A stretch of DNA of 64,000 bases from Nitrospirota bacterium (GCA_024275315.1 JAJRZK010000003.1:1-64000); one strand, 5' to 3'; shown: positions 1 to 8,762, counted from the first letter of the stretch. Notes: generated by a model from the letters alone, not told the origin. Numbers and translations: made by a program.

Positions 1-2
1 CC

Positions 3-128
3 GATCTGAAACGTTGGTGTTCGATGGGCCGGATGCGGTACTACGGGATGGAACGGAACCGTACCTGGATGTTGGTATGCGGGTTGGCCTGCAATCTCAA
101 GCGGGCGGTAAATCTTGCGATGACCTGA
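3..128 (+). CDS. IS5-family transposase, C-terminal end (5' truncated by window)
   Basis: Reading from base 3, the frame gives a short C-terminal peptide that ends at TGA 126-128. It contains RMRYYGMERNRTW followed by GLACNLKRAVNL. This matches the conserved C-terminal block of IS5-type DDE transposases (R-x-R-Y-x-G-x-x-R-x-R ... A-x-N-L-x-R), which follows the catalytic glutamate. The catalytic residues themselves lie outside the window, so it is impossible to say whether the element is intact. An overlapping frame at 14-214 is a shadow of this one. Confidence 0.6.
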   Translation, partial: DLKRWCSMGRMRYYGMERNRTWMLVCGLACNLKRAVNLAMT

Positions 129-170
129 CACGGGAGAGGTGTGTCTTGGGATTGCGATATGAAGTAAAAA

Positions 171-186
171 CGCCCGCTAATGGGCG
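171..186 (+). terminator. GC hairpin downstream of transposase
   Basis: CGCCC (171-175) pairs with GGGCG (182-186) around a six-base loop, 43 bases after the transposase stop. A run of five A precedes the stem, so on the minus strand the hairpin is followed by T5. It could stop transcription entering the element from outside. On the plus strand it lacks a T tract. Confidence 0.4.
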
Positions 187-431
187 GCAGGATTTGAATC
201 ACATGTTGAGATAACCGGGAAATCAGTAAAAATGTCAGCTTCCAAAGGGTTTTTCAGAGGTTTCAATCTCATATGTTTATACAGGCAAAGTATTCCCTGA
301 ACCTGATATCTCAAATAATTCCAATTGACCATAGTGGCCGTTTTTGTTATCCTGCATGCCCAAGCGGTTGAAAAATCAGTCTGTTAATAGATAACAAACA
401 ATTATAGCAAGCAAAGTGGAAACAAGTTCTC

Positions 432-1202
432 ATGGGTAATCTTCGGAACAAGATTTTCCTTCAAACTATCAATGAAACTCTGGAATCGGCGCGGGCGGAG
501 TTTATAGAAAAGCATACTCCTAAAAAAGAAAACCGATTTCTCACAAAGGGAATAACATACGAAATCGGACCCTGCCAGATTTCCGATGGCTACTTTACTT
601 TTGAAATCAGCTCCAAGATACCGGAAAGCATCCTGCCCAAGAGCACCAAGCTGGAGAGATATTTTAACAGTGTGGTGAGGATAATGAACAAGGCGGCCAA
701 AAAGCCTGTCGACACCAAAATGGAAAACATTATCCACAATTCCAACAAGCTGGAGTTTAAGGAGCGCGATTACGTCAAACTGACATATCGTTACAGCGAA
801 GACGAGCTGTATACCTATGCCGAAGTGGAAAAGCGGCTAAAATATCATAAGTCGAAAAAGATACAGATCCCCGACATTCCCGGGATAGCCACCCCAAGTG
901 GAAAGTTGGTTATGGTGCTCGTCCAGGAATCGATGGCCAAGGGTATCAGGACACATGTAAACAACCTGATAAAAGCCAACGAAGAGGTGAAAAAGGTTTT
1001 AATCGCAGCGACCAGGAATAAGGGCAAAAAAACCGTGACAAAACCATCCACCAAGAAAAAAAGCGCACCTAAACCTAAAGCCGGCAAACCCGCCAAGGTG
1101 AAAAAACCAGGAGCCAAGGTTAAAACCAAAGCTGTGAAAAAATCAGCCAAACCAGCGAAAAAAAAGGCTAAAAAACCCGTCGCCAAAAGCAGGAAAAAAT
1201 GA
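432..1202 (+). CDS. Unknown protein with lysine-rich histone-like tail, coupled to prfB
   Basis: A 256-residue protein that I do not recognise. Residues 1 to about 195 look like a folded soluble domain with mixed charge and no signal peptide or membrane segment. Residues from about 199 to 256 are almost entirely Lys, Ala, Pro, Thr and Ser in AKKPAK-like runs. This composition resembles histone H1-like and nucleoid-associated tails and suggests nucleic acid binding, but that is an inference from composition only. Its TGA stop overlaps the ATG of prfB (ATGA at 1199-1202), so the two genes are probably one transcript with coupled translation. The start has only a weak upstream GGAA. Function unknown. 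Confidence 0.7.
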   Translation: MGNLRNKIFLQTINETLESARAEFIEKHTPKKENRFLTKGITYEIGPCQISDGYFTFEISSKIPESILPKSTKLERYFNSVVRIMNKAAKKPVDTKMENIIHNSNKLEFKERDYVKLTYRYSEDELYTYAEVEKRLKYHKSKKIQIPDIPGIATPSGKLVMVLVQESMAKGIRTHVNNLIKANEEVKKVLIAATRNKGKKTVTKPSTKKKSAPKPKAGKPAKVKKPGAKVKTKAVKKSAKPAKKKAKKPVAKSRKK

Positions 1203-2321
1203 GCGAGGAATCCCGATCTCTTCTGAACAAGGCTCGATCCCGTCTGGTGCGGCTCCGAGGCCATCTTTGACCTGGACATCAAAAAGTCCGAACTGGCCGA
1301 CCTGGAAAAACAAATCGCCGCTGAGGGTTTCTGGGACAATCCGGAAGCCACCCGCCCCGCGCTAAAACGCCGCTCATACGTTTCCAGGATAATCGAGGAC
1401 TTTGAAAATCTTGAAACCCAGCTTGACGACATAGAGGAAATAAGCGCGCTGGCCGAAGAAGAAGGTGACGAAAGCCTGGTGTCGCAGACTATGGAAGAGC
1501 TGGTGTCGTTGGTCGTCAGGATAGACAAGATAGAGCTTGCCGCCATGCTTTCCGGCGACCACGACGACAGCAACGCAATTGTCGAAATTCATCCTGGCGC
1601 CGGTGGAACGGAGTCGCAGGATTGGGCGGAGATGCTGATGCGTATGTACCTGCGCTGGTCCGAACGAAAGGGGTACAAAACACAAATTTTGGACCTGTTG
1701 CCCGGTGACGAGGCCGGGATAAAATCGGCTACGTTCATTGTCTCCGGAGAATACGCATACGGCTATCTCAAGGCCGAGGTAGGCGTGCACAGGCTCGTCC
1801 GAATATCCCCTTTCGACAGCAACAAGCGCAGGCACACTTCGTTTTCCTCCGTGATGGTCACACCGGAGCTTTCCGATAACATAGAAATAGAAATCAGGGA
1901 CGAGGACCTCAAGATCGACACATACAGATCCTCCGGCTCCGGGGGCCAGCATGTTAACGTGACCGATTCTGCGGTGCGTATCACCCACCTCCCCACCGGC
2001 ACGGTTGTCGCCTGCCAGAACGAACGAAGCCAGCACAAGAACAAGGCCTCGGCCATGAAAGTTCTTCGCGGAAAACTTTACGCCATGGAACAACAGAAGT
2101 TTCGGGACAAGGTAGAAGGGTTGACCGGGGAAAAAAAGGGGATAGAGTGGGGATCGCAGATACGCTCCTATGTGTTGCAACCCTACCAGATGGTAAAAGA
2201 CATTCGGACCAGGATCGAAATTGGCAACGTCAACCGCGTCCTAGATGGTGACATAGACATTTTCATCGAAGGCTATCTGCTCAAGAAATCAGGGGAAAAA
2301 ACAGCGCCGCCGCAAACCTGA
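1199..2321 (+). CDS. prfB: Peptide chain release factor 2 with programmed +1 frameshift
   Basis: RF2 recognises UGA and UAA and triggers peptide release on the ribosome. The zero frame starts at ATG 1199 (AGGA four bases upstream, overlapping the previous stop) and reads 23 codons to CTT TGA at 1265-1270. Shifting +1 after CTT continues as GAC CTG GAC and runs to 2321, for a total of 373 residues, close to the usual 365. The SPF stop-codon recognition tripeptide is at residues 203-205 and the GGQ catalytic motif at 248-250. Both sit within two residues of the E. coli positions, which supports the start and the shift. An annotation beginning at 1479 would lose the N-terminal domain. Confidence 0.95.
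1256..1271 (+). promoter_or_regulatory. prfB: prfB programmed frameshift site (CTT TGA C)
   Basis: The slippery site CTT TGA C (1265-1271) lies after GAGG (1257-1260), which can act as the internal Shine-Dalgarno-like stimulator. As in the classical case, scarce RF2 delays reading of UGA, so ribosomes slip +1 and make more RF2. The stimulator here is weaker than the canonical AGGGGG. Confidence 0.9.
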
Positions 2322-2331
2322 CCGCCCGGTT

Positions 2332-3435
2332 TTACCGGAGCTGGCCTGCTATGTCGACCGGTGTGGAGTTGGGCTTCGGGCCTGCCGCCACGTCCCGGAG
2401 CCATTCTGTGTTGAAGCGGACATGTTTCAGGGTGGACCTGTTGCCGTGCGACCAGATGATATGTATCATCCCGTCTCGCGTTTTTATTATTGTCGGATAG
2501 GAATAGCTGGCCTTGGGGTTGGACGGGTCGCTCTCCAGGTTTATTATTCGCTTAAATGTTTTGCCGGAATCTATGGAGATGGCCAGCGACAGGGGATTTC
2601 TGCCAACCCGGCTGTGGTTATAGGCAAGCAAAACCGCGTTTATCTCCTCGACGAAAATTGCGCTGATGGCGGAGCCGGGGTTGGGCACAGTGGTTATCGT
2701 AACGTCGGACCAGCTTTTGCCGTTGTCTGTGGAATAGGCTCTTCTTACGAACCTGTCGGACTTGTCACGGGTTAGCATAAGGATACGCCCGTCCGGCAAT
2801 TTTACCAGGGTCGGCTGGATAGAGTCGTAATCATCCACGGATGCGTATGTTTTCTCCAGGATTTCACCGTCCTTATATTTGATCAGCGCCGTGTATGATC
2901 CAACCAGGTTTGTCTCGTACATAAAATCGATAAAAAAGGGCGCCAGCATAGTATGGTCACCGACACGGATAGGCAGGTTTCTCGGCAGGTTGCCCAGGTG
3001 GTACACCAGGGTTTTGCCCTCGCTCCAGCTTTCCCCCTCATCGCGGGACTGCACATAGTCTATCATCGACCCGCTCCATCCACCGATCCTGACCACGGCG
3101 AAAAACATCCATAAAATGCCGTCGTCATCCCTGAACAGCGCGGTGTTGCCGACAGACTTGGAGTAATCATCAGGTATAATTGTCGCGGGCGAAGTCCAGG
3201 TATGCGTTTTACAGCTCCAGCGAGCCCCGAAAATCCTGGCGTCGCTCCCTGTCTCTACTTTTGACGAGAACCACGTGGCCAGCAGATCGCCATTTTCGAG
3301 CTCCACCAATGACGCCCCATGGGGCCTGTCAAAACCGTTGGGTGAAAAAACATTGTCTGACAGGAAAACAGGACCGCCCAATGTAGTGTGAGGGATCAGT
3401 ATCGTTCCGAGGAAGATTATCACAGACAAGCGCAT
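2332..3435 (-). CDS. Secreted sialidase-like (BNR/Asp-box) protein
   Basis: A 367-residue protein with an N-terminal signal peptide (residues 1 to about 19, MRLSVIIFLGTILIP) and a six-bladed-propeller type sequence. An early RPHGASLVELENGDLLATW block is followed by Asp-box repeats of the S-x-D-x-G-x-x-W type (SRDEGESW, STDNGKSW, SIDSGKTF). The family (BNR/sialidase-like, PF13088 type) includes exo-sialidases and other glycan-binding or glycan-cleaving propellers; substrate is unknown. It is the last gene of the polysaccharide operon, 37 bases after the PLD-like gene. No Shine-Dalgarno sequence precedes the ATG. Instead TATAAT ends six bases before it, so a leaderless transcript from an internal promoter is possible. 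A role in trimming or binding the exported glycan is inferred. Confidence 0.8.
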   Translation of the reverse strand: MRLSVIIFLGTILIPHTTLGGPVFLSDNVFSPNGFDRPHGASLVELENGDLLATWFSSKVETGSDARIFGARWSCKTHTWTSPATIIPDDYSKSVGNTALFRDDDGILWMFFAVVRIGGWSGSMIDYVQSRDEGESWSEGKTLVYHLGNLPRNLPIRVGDHTMLAPFFIDFMYETNLVGSYTALIKYKDGEILEKTYASVDDYDSIQPTLVKLPDGRILMLTRDKSDRFVRRAYSTDNGKSWSDVTITTVPNPGSAISAIFVEEINAVLLAYNHSRVGRNPLSLAISIDSGKTFKRIINLESDPSNPKASYSYPTIIKTRDGMIHIIWSHGNRSTLKHVRFNTEWLRDVAAGPKPNSTPVDIAGQLR

Positions 3436-3472
3436 CTGTTTATTATAATGGATTGTGAAGCGATAAAGGCGT

Positions 3473-4633
3473 TTACCAGATATATTTTCCCAGCGCCGCG
3501 CCCGCTTTTTCCCAGGCAGTCAGTTTATAGGGCGTTGTAACCCGCCGGGATTTTCTTATATCCTCCTCGAGCCTTGTTTTCAACCTGCTGATAAAGGGGC
3601 TGTCGCTGGAGCCGTGGACAAAAAGCGTCGCTTCACGGCTGGTCAGCATGCTTCTGGGCGTGAGGTTGGCCGAACCTACCGCCGCGATCACCCCGTCGAC
3701 CAGGGCCACTTTGGCATGGGTCATGCCCGGATAAAGCAAAACCTTGAGGTTGTCAGAGCCGGGGGAGCCGAGCAACTGGTTGATCGTAGCCATGTTTGCA
3801 TACAGGTGTGTGTCTGGTTCTTCCGGGAGAATTACATGCGTCTGGACACCACGACGCAGGGAGCGCTTGACAGCTTCGATGATTTTTCCATCAGAGAAAT
3901 ACGCATGCTCCAGGATTATATTTTTTTTCGCCCGGTCTATTATCTGGATCAGCGCGGTTCGTATTTCCGTGGCGTACCGGTCATTCGTGGCGAGCGCATA
4001 TGGCGCATCGGAAGGCCATCGGGCTGACTGGAGCGTCTTTTTTTCAAACGCCCCCACCCAGGTCGGATGATCAATTTTCACCATGTAATCGTGCCACTTT
4101 GTACGATATTCGTCGGCGATATTCATGCCCCCGAAAACGGCGATTCTCCCGTCCACGATGTAATATTTGCTGTGATCCGTGTCTGCTAGCAGGTTTGTTT
4201 TTATAGTAATGTTGTTATGGCCCCTGAAATCAGAGTCACCGAACACGGGGCTTGGCTTTCCCTTAAACAGGTCCCCCAGCTCAAAAAAACTCCCAAGCAT
4301 ATCCTTGTTTACGCTCACTTTTACACCCCTGTCCGCGGCTTCCTCCAGCTTTGCCACAACCTGTCTTCCCGTTTCGTCATCTTTCCAGATAAACGTTTGC
4401 ACGGTTATGGTCTTTTTCGCCGATTCGATAGCCTTTAACGCGGCGTTGAACCCTTCTTCGCCATCGATGAGGAGAGCTAGCGATGAAAGATCTTTTTCCG
4501 GTTGTTGAAAAAACCTGTCATCCAGGAAATTATCCGGCTCGGGACCGAGTCCGAGCGGATTAAAGACAAAATCCACCAGCAAGACTGACGAAACCGCCGC
4601 CAGGAAAATAATAAACAGTGAAAACAAGTTCAT
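3473..4633 (-). CDS. Phospholipase D-like / cardiolipin synthase-like protein
   Basis: A 386-residue protein with one N-terminal membrane segment (about residues 4-24) and two HxK(x)4D phosphatidyltransferase motifs: HSKYYIVD at 154-161 and HAKVALVD at 306-313. Each is followed by the expected GG(x)N or GSAN element. This duplicated HKD layout defines PLD-superfamily enzymes such as bacterial cardiolipin synthases, which transfer phosphatidyl groups at the inner membrane. The length is shorter than ClsA (about 480) and closer to ClsB-like proteins. Its place between a glycosyltransferase and a sialidase-like gene is unusual and might indicate phosphodiester chemistry on the surface glycan, but that is inference. 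Confidence 0.8.
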   Translation of the reverse strand: MNLFSLFIIFLAAVSSVLLVDFVFNPLGLGPEPDNFLDDRFFQQPEKDLSSLALLIDGEEGFNAALKAIESAKKTITVQTFIWKDDETGRQVVAKLEEAADRGVKVSVNKDMLGSFFELGDLFKGKPSPVFGDSDFRGHNNITIKTNLLADTDHSKYYIVDGRIAVFGGMNIADEYRTKWHDYMVKIDHPTWVGAFEKKTLQSARWPSDAPYALATNDRYATEIRTALIQIIDRAKKNIILEHAYFSDGKIIEAVKRSLRRGVQTHVILPEEPDTHLYANMATINQLLGSPGSDNLKVLLYPGMTHAKVALVDGVIAAVGSANLTPRSMLTSREATLFVHGSSDSPFISRLKTRLEEDIRKSRRVTTPYKLTAWEKAGAALGKYIW

Positions 4634-4696
4634 ATCTTTTGCGTTGGGCTCTCCACAAAACCGGCGAAGCGCCGGGAAACGGTTCCCAGAAGATCC

Positions 4697-5824
4697 CTAC
4701 AAGACGGAACGGTACGACTCCAGCGTCTTAAGCGCGGTGTTTGTCCATGAAAACCGTCCGGCCTGTTGGATGCCCATGCGCCCCAGCTCGTTTCGATATG
4801 AATCCGAAGAGGCTACTTTTACCATCGCCTCGCTGATTTCCTCTATATCGAACGGATTGATAAGCACCGCCGCGTCTCCCGTTATTTCCGGAAGCGATGA
4901 ATTTCTCGACGTGATGACAGGAGTCCCGCAGGCCATAGCCTCCAATGGCGGCAGGCCAAACCCCTCATAAAGGGTGGGAAACACAAACATGTCGGCCGCC
5001 TGGTAAAGCTTTATAAGGTCTTTCTCGTTGACGTAATTGGTAAGGATAATATCATTGCTCCTGTTCAGCCTTTCATATGTCCGCAAAATATCCCTGTATA
5101 GCCAACCTTTCTTGCCGCTAATAACAAGCTGGTACTGGCCGTTGAGCTTTTTGCTGGCGAGATCGAAAGCCTCCATCAGCCTGATGAGGTTTTTTCTGGG
5201 CTCAAGATTGCCGGCAAAAAGCATGTATCGGTCTCGAATCCCGAACTTGGTCTTGATTTCATCTGGCGCATACCCGGGATCGGGAGGGGTGAAATTGGAG
5301 CTGACCGCCTCGTAAATAACATCTATTTTATTTTTGGGGACATTGAGCCTGTCCACCAGGTCATTTTTGGTGCACATCGAGGGCGTGATCACACGATCGG
5401 CCCTGTTGGCGACCAGCCTGATGAGGAATTTCATGTAAAGCGCGTACTTCAAAGGCACGGTTTCCGGCTTTCTATACGCCACTATATCGTGAATGGTGAC
5501 GACCGTTCGAATGGGGCCCCGACGAAGAGGGATCATGAAAGCCGGTCCGTGAAAAACTTCTACGCCTTTGCGCTCCAAAAAGTGGGGCAGGTACAAGCTT
5601 TCCCAAATGTCACCAATGACATGGTTTTCATTCGATACTCTTGTTGTACAATGACTGAAATTCGGTTTGTTCTGGAATTCAGATTTGTACGCGCCATTGT
5701 TGGAGATCAGGCAATACTCGTTACATCGGTCGATTTGCTGGAATTTACGAATTAAATTAGTGACATAGTACCCCACACCGGACTTGGGCTTGTTAATAGT
5801 CCGGATATCAATCCCGATCTTCAA
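4697..5824 (-). CDS. Glycosyltransferase family 4
   Basis: A 375-residue GT-B fold glycosyltransferase. The N-terminal MKIGIDIRTINKPKSGVGYY carries the acceptor-side glycine loop. The C-terminal half holds FAGNLEPRKN and the EGFGLPPLEAMACGTPV block with the E-x7-E nucleotide-sugar-binding motif. It probably transfers a hexose (mannosyl or glucosyl types are common in this subfamily) from a nucleotide sugar to a lipid-linked saccharide at the cytoplasmic face. It lies in a minus-strand operon with a flippase, a GT2 enzyme and a methyltransferase, which supports polysaccharide assembly. The 98-base gap to the upstream methyltransferase is the largest inside the operon. Confidence 0.88.
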   Translation of the reverse strand: MKIGIDIRTINKPKSGVGYYVTNLIRKFQQIDRCNEYCLISNNGAYKSEFQNKPNFSHCTTRVSNENHVIGDIWESLYLPHFLERKGVEVFHGPAFMIPLRRGPIRTVVTIHDIVAYRKPETVPLKYALYMKFLIRLVANRADRVITPSMCTKNDLVDRLNVPKNKIDVIYEAVSSNFTPPDPGYAPDEIKTKFGIRDRYMLFAGNLEPRKNLIRLMEAFDLASKKLNGQYQLVISGKKGWLYRDILRTYERLNRSNDIILTNYVNEKDLIKLYQAADMFVFPTLYEGFGLPPLEAMACGTPVITSRNSSLPEITGDAAVLINPFDIEEISEAMVKVASSDSYRNELGRMGIQQAGRFSWTNTALKTLESYRSVL

Positions 5825-5922
5825 ATTATGATTCCCCCATTACTTCATAATATTGCCAACTTTTCGATGATTAGCGGCTCAATAAAGAAATACGCCAGGC
5901 AGGAGTGAAATTACACTACACG

Positions 5923-6477
5923 CTAACTTTTAACCGATTTTTCCCTCAGGGTCAAACGAAATTCCATGCTCATGGCAGGGAATCTGAAAGCAAACAGTTT
6001 TTCGTAAATCAGCGTAAACCGGTTGGCTAACCATTCAATCCCGAGTAATCGCCAGGCTCTCCAAAGGGTTATGCGAAGCCTGGCCAGACGCAGGTCCTGA
6101 ATTGTATAATGCCCATAACCGGGATCGTCATTAAAAAGCGTTCGCAATCCTTCTGCGGAAAAAAAGTTTCGGTGCGTAAAATCGCTATAGGCGTGCAATG
6201 AGCTGAAATGTGGAACCCGGACGGATATGAAGCCTCCATAACGCAATATGCGCGCGGCCTCTATCAGTGTCGCCCGCACATCAGACACATGCTCCAGCGA
6301 ATCGTACATTACAATTTCGTCGAAAGTCATATCCTTGAATGGAAGATGGGCGCTATCCATATCCGCCACCACATCGGCGGACGTCTCAAGGGTCAGGTCC
6401 AGCCCGATGGAGCCTTCACGCTTGGCCCTGCCACATCCCAGGTCGAGAATCCTTGACTGACGTCCCGGTTCTGTCAT
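5923..6477 (-). CDS. SAM-dependent methyltransferase (class I, type 11)
   Basis: A 184-residue protein with the class I SAM-binding motif RILDLGCGRAKREGSIGLDL near the N-terminus, then an acidic residue that would contact the ribose, and FDEIVMYDSLEHV as the motif II/III region. The size and the EHV post-motif fit small methyltransferases of polysaccharide clusters, which methylate a sugar or a lipid carrier. Its ATG overlaps the flippase stop by four bases, so it is co-translated with it. The substrate cannot be deduced. Confidence 0.8.
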   Translation of the reverse strand: MTEPGRQSRILDLGCGRAKREGSIGLDLTLETSADVVADMDSAHLPFKDMTFDEIVMYDSLEHVSDVRATLIEAARILRYGGFISVRVPHFSSLHAYSDFTHRNFFSAEGLRTLFNDDPGYGHYTIQDLRLARLRITLWRAWRLLGIEWLANRFTLIYEKLFAFRFPAMSMEFRLTLREKSVKS

Positions 6478-7718
6478 CGGTTATTTGCGGCTCCAGTTTT
6501 AATCCAGGCTATGGCGGCGCTGATTACTACTGCTGTGTCGGTCAGGCACTTTACTACAGCGGCTCCGTCTAGCCCATATAAAGGTATCAATACCAGGTTC
6601 ATTGTAACATTCAGGGGAAGCGCCCACGCCACAATGATCGCCGCGGTCCTGAATTTACCGTCTATGATAAGAGCGTACACCAATCCATGTCGTATGAATA
6701 TGACGCAAGCGGCGGCCCCGAGCCATAACAACGGACCAGAGGATGGACTGAACCTCTCTCCAAACAAGGCCGACACTATCTCCGGGGCGAAAAAAGCGAT
6801 CGATCCTCCAACCATTATTCCCGACACAGCAAGAAGACCAAGCGCCACGTTCATCCACTTGCGAAAGTCGGGATAGCGGCTTTCGGCCTTACCTGAAAGA
6901 GTTGGAAACGCTGACGCCATGAGCAATGTGGGGATGGCGAGAACCCCATCCAGTATCTTTACTCCCGCGCTGTACCACCCTATCTCTTGCAATGACAGCC
7001 CCAAAAATGGCGCCATGGCCACGTCGGCCCTGTAGTAGGCGATTGTAAAAAACGTTATCGCCGCCAGAGGCGCCGATTTTTTCAGAAGACCCTTCCATAC
7101 GACTATGTCCAGGCGGGGAGAAAGGGACACCCCCTTGCCGGCGGTCCACGTCAGCGCCCACACGGTCATCGCCACCTGCGAGCAAGTCATCACTATCAAC
7201 GTTGTTTCCAGACCCGCCCCCAGCCATAACGCCGCTATGGCGCAACCTGTGACAGATATTTTGCTGACTCCCACAAGTAGCGTCTCCATCTGCATCCGCT
7301 CCATGGACTGGAATATGGCGGAAGCGTATTCTGTCAGCGCAAATCCGGCCATCTGGATCCCCATAAGCGCCAGCAACCCTATCATCATGTGATCATAGCC
7401 GGCTATAACGCCATAGATGGCCGTAAAGACTACTGTGAATACCGTTAGCACAAGCTTGAGCCCAAGTATGGCTCCCGCCGATTCGTGAAGGAAATCCGGG
7501 TGTCGGGGAGTTTGGCGGATAAGTAGCGTGTTCAGCCCCGGGTCCACAAGAAAAACGACCACCGCCGTGACCGAATAGAGCAGGCTGAATATCCCGAACG
7601 CCTCCTCGCCAAGCCACCTGGCCAGCGCAACATAGAAAACAAAAGACAGAGTGCGCCCGATTAACTCTGTCAGAGTTTTGAAGACAAGGTTTTTACCAAT
7701 CCTTCGGACAGGCGCCAT
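6474..7718 (-). CDS. Polysaccharide flippase (Wzx/MATE-like)
   Basis: A 414-residue polytopic membrane protein of about 12 hydrophobic segments. It begins with the GRTLSFVFYVALARWLGEEAFG block that is typical of oligosaccharide flippases of the MOP superfamily. The family moves undecaprenyl-linked oligosaccharides across the inner membrane. It sits 13 bases after the GT2 gene and overlaps the methyltransferase, so its assignment is supported by context. No polymerase (Wzy) is visible in the operon. Confidence 0.85.
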   Translation of the reverse strand: MAPVRRIGKNLVFKTLTELIGRTLSFVFYVALARWLGEEAFGIFSLLYSVTAVVVFLVDPGLNTLLIRQTPRHPDFLHESAGAILGLKLVLTVFTVVFTAIYGVIAGYDHMMIGLLALMGIQMAGFALTEYASAIFQSMERMQMETLLVGVSKISVTGCAIAALWLGAGLETTLIVMTCSQVAMTVWALTWTAGKGVSLSPRLDIVVWKGLLKKSAPLAAITFFTIAYYRADVAMAPFLGLSLQEIGWYSAGVKILDGVLAIPTLLMASAFPTLSGKAESRYPDFRKWMNVALGLLAVSGIMVGGSIAFFAPEIVSALFGERFSPSSGPLLWLGAAACVIFIRHGLVYALIIDGKFRTAAIIVAWALPLNVTMNLVLIPLYGLDGAAVVKCLTDTAVVISAAIAWIKTGAANNR

Positions 7719-7731
7719 CCGCCCCGCGCCT

Positions 7732-8682
7732 TTATTCGAGAACGTTTCTGACTACGTAAGTCGGCTTGTCCTGGGACTCGTGGTATGTCCTTGACAGCAT
7801 CTCCGCCAGAAGGCCGATCGATATAAACTGCACACCGATGAAAATCAGCAACACCGCCAGCGACAACGCCGGACGGTTCGCAAGCGGCACTTCCATAAAC
7901 AGCTTTTGAACCGACAACCACAAAGCCAGGAAAAACCCCAGCGTTCCGCTGACAACCCCGATCAGGCCGAATATCTGTATGGGGCTGGCCGAATAGCTGA
8001 GCAGGAATTTTACAGTTATAAGGTCAAGCAACACACGAATCGTGCGTCCCATCCCATACTTGGAAACACCTGCGACCCTGGGCCTGTGGTTTACCTTTAT
8101 TTCTGTGACCTTTACGCCCATCCATGACGCCACCGCCGGAATGAACCGGTGCATCTCGCCGTAGAGCCGTATGTTTTTCACCACGTCCCTGCGAAAAACC
8201 TTCAGAGAACACCCATAATCGTGCAGATACACCTTTGTTGTCCATGAAATAATCTTGTTCGCCACCATGGAGGGAAGCCGGCGGGAAAGAAACTTGTCCT
8301 TACGATCATACCGCCATCCTGCGACAATATCGTAACCCTTATCGAGTTTTTCAATCATCGCCGGTATGTCCGCCGGATCATTCTGCAAGTCCGCGTCGAT
8401 GGTTATTATGATCTTGCCTCTGGCGTATTTAAAGCCGGCGGAAAAGGCGGCCGTCTGGCCGAAGTTTCCCCTGAACCGCACTACCCGCAACCGGTTGTCC
8501 TTTTTTCGCAGCATTTCCAGTTTTTCATAGGAGGTGTCTGTGGATCCGTCGTCGATGGCTATTATCTCGAATCCGCCGCTGATTTTTTCCAGCACCCGGG
8601 TTACTTCGGAAATGAATCTTTCCACATTTTCCGCTTCGTTATAAATCGGAGCTACGAGAGAAATCCTTGGATCTTTAATCAT
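7732..8682 (-). CDS. Glycosyltransferase family 2, polyprenyl-phosphate sugar type
   Basis: A 316-residue GT-A enzyme resembling dolichyl-phosphate mannose synthase and ArnC/GtrB. The N-terminal SLVAPIYNEAENVERF is followed by IIAIDDGSTDTSYEKL and ITIDADLQNDPADIP (DAD catalytic metal motif). There is a YGCSLKVFRRDVV acceptor region and two C-terminal membrane segments from about residue 230. It probably loads a sugar onto undecaprenyl phosphate. It is the first gene of the minus-strand polysaccharide operon, with a promoter candidate just upstream, back to back with the tRNA-Leu promoter. Confidence 0.9.
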   Translation of the reverse strand: MIKDPRISLVAPIYNEAENVERFISEVTRVLEKISGGFEIIAIDDGSTDTSYEKLEMLRKKDNRLRVVRFRGNFGQTAAFSAGFKYARGKIIITIDADLQNDPADIPAMIEKLDKGYDIVAGWRYDRKDKFLSRRLPSMVANKIISWTTKVYLHDYGCSLKVFRRDVVKNIRLYGEMHRFIPAVASWMGVKVTEIKVNHRPRVAGVSKYGMGRTIRVLLDLITVKFLLSYSASPIQIFGLIGVVSGTLGFFLALWLSVQKLFMEVPLANRPALSLAVLLIFIGVQFISIGLLAEMLSRTYHESQDKPTYVVRNVLE

Positions 8683-8712
8683 AAGAAAAACTTTTTGATA
8701 ATAAAGTGATTG

Positions 8713-8741
8713 ATTTTACTTCATTAAATCTGCGCCAGCAA
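8713..8741 (-). promoter_or_regulatory. Sigma-70-like promoter of the polysaccharide operon
   Basis: On the minus strand TTGCTG (8736-8741) and TAAAAT (8713-8718) are 17 bases apart, about 30 bases upstream of the GT2 start. It is divergent from the tRNA-Leu promoter. Confidence 0.45.
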
Positions 8742-8762
8742 GATATTAGCCTGTGCCTTGCA

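Larger units (their letters stand above)
1..266 (+). mobile_element. Right end of an IS5-type insertion sequence (partial)
   Basis: The window opens inside an insertion sequence. It holds the last 41 codons of a DDE transposase, a GC hairpin after the stop, and then a stretch at about 249-266 (GGGTTTTTCAGAGGTTTC) that resembles the terminal inverted repeat of such elements. The outer boundary near 266 is inferred, because the left end lies outside the window and the repeat cannot be paired. The stretch from 267 to 431 holds no gene I can support. Confidence 0.6.

Noticed and set aside
845-1573. Long minus-strand frame opposite the lysine tail and prfB
   Set aside because: Serine/alanine/leucine-biased antisense of a real gene pair; no conservation.
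2326-2338. CCGGT-TTT-ACCGG hairpin between prfB and the sialidase-like gene
   Set aside because: Only a 5-bp stem, no T run, and inside the sialidase coding end.
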